Both the position numbers and the translations under genes were made by a program. The notes beneath the pieces were generated by a model. It was not told the DNA's origin. It did no database searches and was given only the letters and a program-made list of their open reading frames with translations. Shown here piece by piece: positions 36,648 through 44,552 of a stretch of 64,000 nt of DNA; positions within the stretch are counted from its first letter, which is position 1; each line of letters begins with the position of its first letter. Source of the stretch: BM003 sp963783695 (GTDB lineage: Bacteria; Pseudomonadota; Gammaproteobacteria; Steroidobacterales; BM003); the NCBI GenBank assembly GCA_963783695.1, contig CAWAOM010000001.1:620001-684000 (forward strand), read 5' to 3'.

Positions 36648-37637
36648 CTAGCGGTAACGGTCGTCACGATCGCGGAATTGCTTCTCCGCCAGTTCGCGTC
36701 GTTCCTGTGCCTCGAGGCACAATGTCGCAACCGGGCGCGCTTCCAGACGCTTCAGGCCAATTTCCTCGCCGGTCTCCTCGCAGAAACCATAGCTCCCGTC
36801 ATCGATCCGGCCCAGCGCGGAGTCAATTTTGCGCAACAGCTTTCGCTCGCGGTCCCGCGTCCGGAGTTCGAGTCCGAATTCGGACTCCTGGGTGGCGCGG
36901 TCGTTCGGGTCGGGAAAGTTCGCCGCTTCGTCTTTCATGTGGTGAACCGTACGGTCGACTTCCTCCATCAACTCGCGTTTCCAATTGAGCAGAATGTTCT
37001 GGAAATGTTCCAGTTGTTCTTCGCTCATGTAAATCTCGCCGCTGCCCCTTTTGTAAGGAGCAACCCCGTGAATCGGGCCGGTCAGCAACTGGGCACGCCG
37101 TTTGGCGGTTGCCTGCGCGCGCCCACGATTGGCCGCGGCCTTTTTCGTTGCGCGAGGTTTCTTCGCAACCCTGGAAGTCGCCTTTTTACTGGCTACCGGC
37201 GTTTTGCGTGCCGGGCTTTTCTTGCTGGTTGTGGTTTTCTTTCTTGCGGCGGGCTTTTTGCGGGCCACGGATTTCTTTTTCGCAGCCGGCTTTTTCTTCG
37301 CCACGGCCTTTTTGCTGGTCGCCGGCTTTTTCTTGGCCGCAGGCTTTTTCTTGGCTACGGCCTTTTTGCTGGTCGCAGGCTTTTTCTTGCCTGCGGCAGT
37401 CGTGCGCTTCGCTGGTTTCTTTTTCACGGTTGCCTTTTTACTCGCTGTCTTTTTCGCGGTTTTCTTGCGCGCAGCAGGTTTGCTGCCGGCGCGTGCTGTA
37501 CTCTTTCGCGCGGCCGCCTTTTTTGCGGCGGTCGCGGCAGTCTTGCGCGTCTTTTTCGCTACGGCCTTCTTGGCCGCGGTCTTTTTCGCGCCCGTAGCCT
37601 TGTGTTTGGTCGCGGGTCGTTTTTTCTTTGCCGCCAT
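36648..37637 (-). CDS. dksA: DksA-family RNA polymerase-binding factor with long Lys/Ala-rich N-terminal extension
   Basis: Secondary-channel factor that works with ppGpp to tune rRNA and amino-acid promoters. The C-terminal ~125 residues are DksA (coiled coil, then YGFCEETGEEIGLKRLEARP). Two of the four zinc-ligand cysteines of E. coli DksA are replaced (CxxT and CxxA), as in zinc-independent DksA2-like proteins. The N-terminal ~200 residues are histone-H1-like, built of KKPAAKKK/ATSKKAVAKKK repeats, roughly doubling the protein to 329 residues. Similar tails occur in xanthomonads. ATG at 37637 is preferred over a TTG 12 codons upstream; GGAG precedes it. Confidence 0.9.
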   Translation of the reverse strand: MAAKKKRPATKHKATGAKKTAAKKAVAKKTRKTAATAAKKAAARKSTARAGSKPAARKKTAKKTASKKATVKKKPAKRTTAAGKKKPATSKKAVAKKKPAAKKKPATSKKAVAKKKPAAKKKSVARKKPAARKKTTTSKKSPARKTPVASKKATSRVAKKPRATKKAAANRGRAQATAKRRAQLLTGPIHGVAPYKRGSGEIYMSEEQLEHFQNILLNWKRELMEEVDRTVHHMKDEAANFPDPNDRATQESEFGLELRTRDRERKLLRKIDSALGRIDDGSYGFCEETGEEIGLKRLEARPVATLCLEAQERRELAEKQFRDRDDRYR

Positions 37638-37672
37638 CTGGGAGTCTCCGGGGCGAATTTGCCAAACCGGCA

Positions 37673-37678
37673 ATTATA
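37673..37678 (-). promoter_or_regulatory. Probable dksA promoter (-10 element)
   Basis: Perfect TATAAT on the minus strand, 35 bp before the dksA ATG. No good -35 at 17 bp; TTCACC lies with a 19-bp spacer. GC-rich sequence follows the -10. Would give a leader of about 30 nt. Confidence 0.45.
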
Positions 37679-37733
37679 TATCGAAAAACGCGGGCCGGGT
37701 GAAGTGGGCGAGAGAGTCGTGCAAAAATCGCCG

Positions 37734-38147
37734 TCAGGGCAGGTCAACTGGCAACGCCGGTTCCCAGCCGGGCTGGCGGTGTTCGGCAACGACGCTCGTG
37801 TAAATTCCACCGCGCACATTGAATTCAGCGGTCAGGCGCAAGAACCGGGGGTCCAGCAGTGCGGCCAGATCGCCAGTGATCTGGTTGGTTACCGCTTCGT
37901 GGAATGCGCCGAGATTACGGTAGGCCCAGACGTAGATTTTCAGTGACTTCAACTCGACACAGAGAGCATCCGGGACATATTCAATCTCGAGTGTGGCGAA
38001 GTCTGGCTGGCCGGTTTTCGGGCACAGGCAGGTAAATTCGGGGATCGTGATCCGAATCGTGTAGTCGGAATCCGGATTGGGGTTGTCAAAGGTGTCGAGA
38101 TGGGTCCGTGGTTCGGCACCGTCGCGGGTCGGGTCGGGAAGGCTCAT
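37734..38147 (-). CDS. queF: NADPH-dependent 7-cyano-7-deazaguanine (preQ0) reductase
   Basis: Reduces the nitrile of preQ0 to preQ1 in queuosine synthesis. 137 residues, the short unimodular (B. subtilis-like) T-fold form, not the bimodular E. coli type. The catalytic Cys42 lies in FTCLCPKTGQPDFA and the substrate-binding ELKSLKIYVW follows. Upstream of dksA and gluQ on the same strand, so two queuosine-pathway genes bracket dksA. Confidence 0.96.
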   Translation of the reverse strand: MSLPDPTRDGAEPRTHLDTFDNPNPDSDYTIRITIPEFTCLCPKTGQPDFATLEIEYVPDALCVELKSLKIYVWAYRNLGAFHEAVTNQITGDLAALLDPRFLRLTAEFNVRGGIYTSVVAEHRQPGWEPALPVDLP

Positions 38148-38244
38148 TCGTATTCCTCGAGAAATTGGCGGTTGTCAATACATCGTCAAAGATGGCGGAT
38201 TAATTTACACTACGCGGATTTGTTGCGTCACCAGTAGCCAACAC

Positions 38245-41200
38245 ATGCGTCTGAACAAAATCAAGCTTGCCGGTTTCAAGTCCTTCGTTGACCCGACCAC
38301 GATTACTCTGCCGAGTAATCTGATGGGGGTCGTAGGGCCGAATGGCTGCGGAAAGTCGAACATTATCGACGCAATTCGCTGGGTTATGGGGGAGAGTTCC
38401 GCCAAGCATCTCCGCGGCGACTCAATGGCAGACGTAATTTTTAACGGGTCGAGCTCGCGCAAGCCCGTTGGGACCGCGTCGATCGAACTGGTTTTCGATA
38501 ATTCCGATGGCGTCGTCGGAGGTCAATACGCGCAATACTCCGAGATCGCGATTAAGCGCTCTGTGTCACGCGACGGTACTTCTCAGTACTACCTGAACGG
38601 CACCCGCTGTCGGCGCAAGGATATTACTCACATCTTCCTCGGAACCGGTTTGGGATCGCGGAGTTACGCGATTATAGAGCAGGGCATGATTTCGCGGATG
38701 ATCGAGGCCAAGCCCGAACAGATGCGCTCCCACCTGGAGGAAGCCGCAGGCATCTCGAAATACAAGGATCGGCGTCGCGAGACCGAAACCCGGATTCGCC
38801 ATACCCGCGAAAATCTCGAGCGCCTCAATGACCTGCGCGACGAAGTCGAGAAGCAGATTCGACATTTACAGCGTCAGGCGCGTACCGCGGAGCGCTACAA
38901 AGAGTTCAAGCAACAGGAGCGGCGCACAGAGGCGGAACTACTTGCGCTGCGCCTGGGCGACCTGGGTGGACTGCTGGAAACGCGGCAAAAGCTTAGCGCC
39001 GAGCGGGATACTGCTCTGCAGGCTGCGATTGCTGCACAGCGCTCGATCGAGGCGGATATCGAATCACTGCGCAATTCGCATGTCGAGGCGACTGACTCAT
39101 TTAACGAAATTCAGAGCAACTATTACCGGGTTGGGGCTGAGATCGCCCGCCTCGAGCAGAGCATCCAGCACAATCGCGAGATGCGTGAACGCCAGTCGAA
39201 GGAACTCTCCGAGGCCGAGCATGCGCTTGCCGATATCCAGGCCCATATCGACAAGGATGCGACGGAGTTGCAGGAACTGGATCGTGCTCTGGAGCGACTG
39301 CAGCCGGAACTGGTCGAGGCCGGTGCAGCCGAGGAGCGCTCGATGTTGCGGCTTCGTCAGGCCGAAGAAGCACTTTCGCAGTGGCAGGAGAACTGGGGAC
39401 AGCATGCGAGCCAGATCGGTGTTTGCCGGCAGACGGTGCAGGTAGAGGAAGCTCGCATCGAGCAGTTTGTGAATCAGCAGAGCCGCATGAGCACTCGGAA
39501 AGAGCGCCTCGACAGCGAAACATCGGGAATTTCCCTGGACGGCGAACGTCGTGAGCTGGTGCGAATAGAAGCGGTCGAGGAGGAGCACCGCAAACGCCTG
39601 AATGAGCTCGAGGGGCAACTCCAGCATTTGGTGCGGACGCTCGAGGAACAGCGCCAGGCCGAATCTGACAGTGTCCGGCGACTCGATGAACAGAAGCTGG
39701 AGCTGGAGCGGGCCGGTGCGCGTCTCGCCTCTCTCGAGGCGTTACAAACGACAGCCCTCGGCCGCGATTCCGATGCCCCACAGGGCTGGCTGGAGCGCAA
39801 TTCCCTTGACCAGAGCGCACGTCTTGCCGAGCGGCTCGCCGTTGAGCCGGGGTGGGAGCGGGCGGTGGAAACCGCACTCGGCGACTATCTCGAGGCGGTT
39901 TGCGTCCCCCAACTGGATACTTTCGGCCGCGCTGTGGAGTCACTCGAGGCGGGCGCGCTCACGCTGGTCGAAGAGGGTGACGGAGATGCCACGGAACTTG
40001 CCGGTTTCGGTCTTGATCGCCTGTTGGATAAAGTTGTCAGCGACGGCGTAACCGGCGGCTTGCTGGACGGGGTTTTTGTGGCGCAGGATATTGACGCGGC
40101 ACTGCGCCTGCGTGACCGCCTTACTCCCTCGCAGTCGGTGATTACCGCTGACGGGACCTGGGTCGGCAGGAACTGGCTTCGCGTATCGCGCGACCAGGAC
40201 GATCACGCGGGCGTGATTGCTCGTGAGGCCGAGCTGCGTACATTGCGACCGGCTGTGGCCGCACTCGAGAACGAGATCCGTGATCTTGCCGCAACGCTGG
40301 CGCAGGACCGGCAGCGTTTGCGTGATCTGGAGCTGGAACGTGAAGCCTGCCAGGCGAACGTGAACGCCTGCCATCGCGAATACACCGAAAGCCAGGCGCG
40401 CAAACTCAGCGCAGCTGAGAGACTGGATCAGCTCGAAGCAAAGCGTGCGGCGCTGCAGAAGGAGTCCGCGGAGGTTGCTGATCACAGCCGTGAGATCGAG
40501 TTGTTGCTCCAGACCGCGCGCTCGAGTCATGAGCAATCCGGCAAGGAACTCGCAAATCTCGAAAACCTCTCCGAGAAATTGCGCGCCGAGCGTGAACAGT
40601 TGCATGGAGAATTCGAGGCGGCGAAGAAAAAGGCCGAGCAGGACAGGGAGCACGCCCGAGAAGTGCAGATACGGGTCGAGTCACGGCGTTCATCAAAGCA
40701 TTCAGCGGCACAAAACCTCGAGCGCATGCAGTCGCAGCTGACGCGATTCAGTAGTCGCAAGGAGCAACTCAGCCTGCAATTGAGCGAAGGGGAGATGCCG
40801 TTGGAAGTCCAGGAGAAAGACCTGGCCGGCAAGCTCGAGGAGCGCAGTGCTGTCGAGAGTGGTCTGAATGAGGCCCGGCGCAGGCTTGGCGATGTCGATG
40901 AGCGACTGCGCGAGCTCAATACACGGCGCGGCGATCGCGAGAACTCCGTTGATCAGGCACGTACCGCGCTCGACGCGGCGAAGCTCGCGGCGCAGGAAAT
41001 CAAGGTGCGCGGCGAGGCTCTGAGCGAACAGCTGGCGGCAACCGGATTCGAGCTGGAATTGCTGCAACAGGAGATGCCTGAGGAAGCGTCTGCTGAGAGC
41101 TGGGACGAGAAACTCGAGAAGTTACGCGGAAGGATCGGCCGACTTGGCCCGATCAACCTGGCGGCGATTGATGAGTTCAAGGAGCAATCCGAGCGCAAGG

Positions 41201-41757
41201 AATATCTCGATTCACAATTTGAGGACCTCACCCAGGCGCTCGACACGCTGGAGGCTGCGATTCGCAAAATCGACAAGGAAACGCGAACCCGCTTCCGTGA
41301 GACCTATGACAAGGTGAATGCCGGATTGAAGGAGAATTTTCCTCGCCTGTTTGGCGGAGGACATGCGTATCTGGAGCTGACGGGCGACGATATTCTCGAG
41401 GCCGGCGTGTCGATAATGGCGCGACCGCCTGGCAAGCGAAACAGCAGTATTCATCTTTTGTCCGGCGGTGAGAAGGCACTCACCGCGGTCGCGCTGGTAT
41501 TTGCAATATTCCAGCTCAATCCCGCGCCGTTTTGTCTGCTCGACGAGGTCGATGCGCCGCTTGATGATGCCAATGTCGGACGCTATTGCGACATCGTTAA
41601 AGAGATGGCGAAAAAAGTGCAGTTCGTGTTCATCACGCACAATAAGGTTACGATGGAGATGGCCCATCAGTTGACCGGCGTCACCATGCAGGAGCCGGGT
41701 GTTTCACGACTTGTGGTCGTTGACGTCGATGAAGCGGTGCGCATGGCCGCGGGCTAG
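38245..41757 (+). CDS. smc: Chromosome partition protein Smc
   Basis: Condensin ATPase that compacts and organises the chromosome together with ScpA and ScpB (encoded at 52-54 kb). 1,170 residues: Walker A GPNGCGKS at 31-38, long coiled-coil arms either side of a hinge (about residues 510-660), and at the C-terminus the signature LLSGGEKALTAVAL and Walker B CLLDEVDAPLDDAN. The ATG giving MRLNKIKLAGFKSFVDPT matches the family; upstream in-frame codons overlap queF and its promoter and are rejected. Presence of Smc excludes an enterobacterial MukBEF-type genome. Confidence 0.98.
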   Translation: MRLNKIKLAGFKSFVDPTTITLPSNLMGVVGPNGCGKSNIIDAIRWVMGESSAKHLRGDSMADVIFNGSSSRKPVGTASIELVFDNSDGVVGGQYAQYSEIAIKRSVSRDGTSQYYLNGTRCRRKDITHIFLGTGLGSRSYAIIEQGMISRMIEAKPEQMRSHLEEAAGISKYKDRRRETETRIRHTRENLERLNDLRDEVEKQIRHLQRQARTAERYKEFKQQERRTEAELLALRLGDLGGLLETRQKLSAERDTALQAAIAAQRSIEADIESLRNSHVEATDSFNEIQSNYYRVGAEIARLEQSIQHNREMRERQSKELSEAEHALADIQAHIDKDATELQELDRALERLQPELVEAGAAEERSMLRLRQAEEALSQWQENWGQHASQIGVCRQTVQVEEARIEQFVNQQSRMSTRKERLDSETSGISLDGERRELVRIEAVEEEHRKRLNELEGQLQHLVRTLEEQRQAESDSVRRLDEQKLELERAGARLASLEALQTTALGRDSDAPQGWLERNSLDQSARLAERLAVEPGWERAVETALGDYLEAVCVPQLDTFGRAVESLEAGALTLVEEGDGDATELAGFGLDRLLDKVVSDGVTGGLLDGVFVAQDIDAALRLRDRLTPSQSVITADGTWVGRNWLRVSRDQDDHAGVIAREAELRTLRPAVAALENEIRDLAATLAQDRQRLRDLELEREACQANVNACHREYTESQARKLSAAERLDQLEAKRAALQKESAEVADHSREIELLLQTARSSHEQSGKELANLENLSEKLRAEREQLHGEFEAAKKKAEQDREHAREVQIRVESRRSSKHSAAQNLERMQSQLTRFSSRKEQLSLQLSEGEMPLEVQEKDLAGKLEERSAVESGLNEARRRLGDVDERLRELNTRRGDRENSVDQARTALDAAKLAAQEIKVRGEALSEQLAATGFELELLQQEMPEEASAESWDEKLEKLRGRIGRLGPINLAAIDEFKEQSERKEYLDSQFEDLTQALDTLEAAIRKIDKETRTRFRETYDKVNAGLKENFPRLFGGGHAYLELTGDDILEAGVSIMARPPGKRNSSIHLLSGGEKALTAVALVFAIFQLNPAPFCLLDEVDAPLDDANVGRYCDIVKEMAKKVQFVFITHNKVTMEMAHQLTGVTMQEPGVSRLVVVDVDEAVRMAAG

Positions 41758-41762
41758 CTTGT

Positions 41763-42422
41763 ATGGACCAGCAACTGCGAACGATTCTTTTGGTCGTGGG
41801 TGTCGCGGTGCTGGCACTCGTTTATCTGTGGACGCGACGCGCGGCCGGCAAGCGGCGTGCCGACAAGAATTTGCCCCAGAGGAAAGAGCCGAGCATGGGC
41901 GGCCATCCCCCGGGTCAGGATGGAGCGCCATCGCCTCTGGGCGAGGCTGAACGCAGGGACGGTGGCACCCAAGCACCGTCGTCCGAAGTTCCTGCGTCCA
42001 CCGACAAAATCGTATCGATAAGAGTTGCGTTTGACGCCGCCAACGGAACTGAACTCGGCCAGGTGGCGGAATTATTCGAATCCGCCGGCATGCGTTTCGG
42101 ACAATTCGATATCTTCCATTATCATCCTTCTGATATTCGTGGTTCGGCGATTTTTAGTGTTGCCAGTATGGTGGAGCCAGGCACTTTCGACCTCGAAGAC
42201 TTGTCTGCCAGGCTACCGGGAGTCACGTTTTTTATGGCATTGCCAGGCCCGATCAATGCTGTCAATGCGTTTGAGAAAATGCTCGACACCGCGCAACAAC
42301 TGGTGTCAGCAGTCGACGGCCGTCTGCTTGACGAATCAGGCATTAAACTGAGTGTGCAACGGATCGGTTATCTGCGCGATGATGTCGTGTCATATGAACA
42401 TCAGCGTCGCCTGCAACTCTGA
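41763..42422 (+). CDS. zipA: Cell division protein ZipA
   Basis: Anchors FtsZ to the inner membrane. 219 residues: one N-terminal membrane helix (about 5-23), a short basic then Pro/Gly-rich linker, and a C-terminal FtsZ-binding domain from about residue 80 (IVSIRVAFDAANGTELGQ ... FFMALPGPINAVNAFEKML). Shorter linker than in E. coli (328 residues). The smc-zipA-ligA order is conserved in many gammaproteobacteria. Confidence 0.95.
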   Translation: MDQQLRTILLVVGVAVLALVYLWTRRAAGKRRADKNLPQRKEPSMGGHPPGQDGAPSPLGEAERRDGGTQAPSSEVPASTDKIVSIRVAFDAANGTELGQVAELFESAGMRFGQFDIFHYHPSDIRGSAIFSVASMVEPGTFDLEDLSARLPGVTFFMALPGPINAVNAFEKMLDTAQQLVSAVDGRLLDESGIKLSVQRIGYLRDDVVSYEHQRRLQL

Positions 42423-42452
42423 CCGACCTGGCAGCCGAGAAAAATCCGGGAT

Positions 42453-44468
42453 ATGGAAGTCGACCGTGCGAAGGCGAAAATCGAGTCTCTTCGGGAAGAG
42501 ATTACAAACCACAATTACCGCTACTACGTGTTGGATGATCCGACCGTTCCGGATGCGGAGTACGACCGTCTATTGCGTGAACTGCAATCGCTGGAAAATC
42601 GCTACCCGGAACTAATCGAACCCGACTCTCCGACTCAGCGCGTGGGCGCTGAACCGCTCGCGGCATTCGGCCAGGTAGACCATGCGGTTCCGATGCTTTC
42701 ACTCGACAACGCTTTTGCCGAAAGCGAGCTTGTAGACTTTGATCAACGGGTACGTAATCGCCTCGAAATTGAGGTGGATGTCGATTACGTCGCTGAGCCC
42801 AAGCTCGACGGACTGGCCGTCAGCATCCGTTACGAAAATGGCAGGCTGACAACAGCAGCGACACGTGGAGACGGCATTCGAGGCGAGAACATTACCCACA
42901 ACATACGCACGATCGCGAGCATTCCTTTGCGGCTCCGTGGTGCCAGAGTGCCGGCGGTGCTGGATGTGCGCGGCGAGGTGTTCATGCCGAAAATTGGCTT
43001 TGCATCTTTGAATGCGCGCATTGTCGAGGAGGGCGGCAAGGCATTCGTTAATCCCCGAAACGCCGCTGCAGGCAGCTTGCGTCAGCTCGATCCGAGCATT
43101 ACCGCGCAGCGCCCGCTCGATATATTTTTCTATGGTGTCGGGTTTGCTTCAGGCTGGGTGCAGCCGGAAACACACGCAGATGTGTTGGCTGTGTTGCGTG
43201 AGATTGGTCTGCGTGTGTGCCCTGAGATCCGCGTCGTGCATGCGGTTTCTGGCTGCCTCGACTATTACGCTGAACTGGGTGATCGGCGTGCCAGCCTGGG
43301 ATATGACATTGACGGCGTTGTGTACAAGGTGAACCGCCTCGACTGGCAGGAACGACTCGGGTTTGTGTCTAGAGCGCCACGCTGGGCTATTGCCCACAAG
43401 TTTGCGGCCGAGGAAGAGATCACCATTGTTAGCGGCGTAGACTGGCAGGTCGGGCGCACTGGCGCGGTAACGCCTGTCGCTCGGCTCGAGCCCGTATTTG
43501 TTGGTGGGGTCACCGTTAGCAACGCCACGCTACATAATTTCGACGAGTTGCGGAGGAAGGACGTTCGAGTCGGCGACACTGTCGTCGTACGAAGAGCTGG
43601 CGACGTTATTCCCGAGATCGTGTCCGTTGTGGCAGAGCGGCGTCCGGCTGATACACAGCTCGTTGAGTTACCGACGCATTGCCCGGTTTGTGAGTCCGAC
43701 GTTGTTAGGGAGGAGGGAGAGGCCGTTGCGCGATGTGTTGGCGGCCTCGTGTGCCCCGCCCAGCGCAAAGAGGCACTGAAGCACTTTGCGTCACGCAGAG
43801 CGATGGACATTGATGGGCTGGGCAGCAAGTTGATTGAGCAATTGGTCGAGGCAGACCTGGTCTCCAACGCCGCGGATATTTATCGATTGGATGCCGAACA
43901 ACTGGCTTCGATGGATCGCATGGGGCAAAAATCTGCCGAGAACCTCGTGACAGCCCTTGAGAAAAGTAAGGACGTCAGCCTCGAGAGATTTATCTATTCT
44001 TTGGGAATACGTGATGTGGGAGAAGCCACGGCTAAGAGTCTCTCCGGTTTTTTCGGCGGTGTCGAGCAGATTCAGAATGCTTCGTTGGAAGAACTACAGG
44101 AAGTGCCGGACGTCGGTCCTATCGTCGCTGCCCATATCCACTCGTTTTTTCAGCAATCTCACAATATTGATGTTATACGTGAGCTGTTTGCACAAGGGGT
44201 AAGACCAGTTGCGCCGGAAAAACTGACCCGTGAATCGCAACCACTTTTTGGCATGACCGTAGTTCTTACCGGAACGCTCGAATCAATGTCTCGCCAAGAC
44301 GCCAAGTCCAGGCTGGAAAAAGCCGGCGCAAAAATTACGAACTCGGTATCCAAAAAAACCAGTATGGTGATAGTCGGCAAGGACCCGGGCAGCAAAGCAG
44401 AGAAAGCTGAAAAACTGGGTGTAAGGATAGTTTCAGAAGCGGAGATAAAGTCGATTTTTGACAAATAA
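42453..44468 (+). CDS. ligA: NAD-dependent DNA ligase
   Basis: Seals nicks during replication and repair using NAD. 671 residues, full length: Ia domain, adenylation domain with catalytic Lys117 in AEPKLDGLAVS, OB fold, four-cysteine zinc finger (CPVCESDVV ... CVGGLVCPAQ), helix-hairpin-helix domain and a C-terminal BRCT domain (PLFGMTVVLTGTL). Ends at a bidirectional terminator. Confidence 0.98.
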   Translation: MEVDRAKAKIESLREEITNHNYRYYVLDDPTVPDAEYDRLLRELQSLENRYPELIEPDSPTQRVGAEPLAAFGQVDHAVPMLSLDNAFAESELVDFDQRVRNRLEIEVDVDYVAEPKLDGLAVSIRYENGRLTTAATRGDGIRGENITHNIRTIASIPLRLRGARVPAVLDVRGEVFMPKIGFASLNARIVEEGGKAFVNPRNAAAGSLRQLDPSITAQRPLDIFFYGVGFASGWVQPETHADVLAVLREIGLRVCPEIRVVHAVSGCLDYYAELGDRRASLGYDIDGVVYKVNRLDWQERLGFVSRAPRWAIAHKFAAEEEITIVSGVDWQVGRTGAVTPVARLEPVFVGGVTVSNATLHNFDELRRKDVRVGDTVVVRRAGDVIPEIVSVVAERRPADTQLVELPTHCPVCESDVVREEGEAVARCVGGLVCPAQRKEALKHFASRRAMDIDGLGSKLIEQLVEADLVSNAADIYRLDAEQLASMDRMGQKSAENLVTALEKSKDVSLERFIYSLGIRDVGEATAKSLSGFFGGVEQIQNASLEELQEVPDVGPIVAAHIHSFFQQSHNIDVIRELFAQGVRPVAPEKLTRESQPLFGMTVVLTGTLESMSRQDAKSRLEKAGAKITNSVSKKTSMVIVGKDPGSKAEKAEKLGVRIVSEAEIKSIFDK

Positions 44469-44499
44469 AAAGGGAGCAATTAGCTCCCTTTTTATTTTT
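44467..44499. terminator. Bidirectional intrinsic terminator between ligA and the repeat-protein gene
   Basis: 11-bp stem AAAAAGGGAGC/GCTCCCTTTTT with an AATTA loop and continuing A and T runs on both sides. Serves ligA (plus) and the convergent repeat-protein gene (minus). Confidence 0.9.
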
Positions 44500-44552
44500 A
44501 CTACCCGCATTTGCTCTACAGTTGTGTGCTTGACCGACCGGTCTCGATTGGA

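Noticed and set aside
35811..37946. 711-codon plus-strand frame
   Set aside because: Antisense of gluQ, dksA and part of queF; Phe/Leu-rich composition reflects the complement of Lys/Ala codons.
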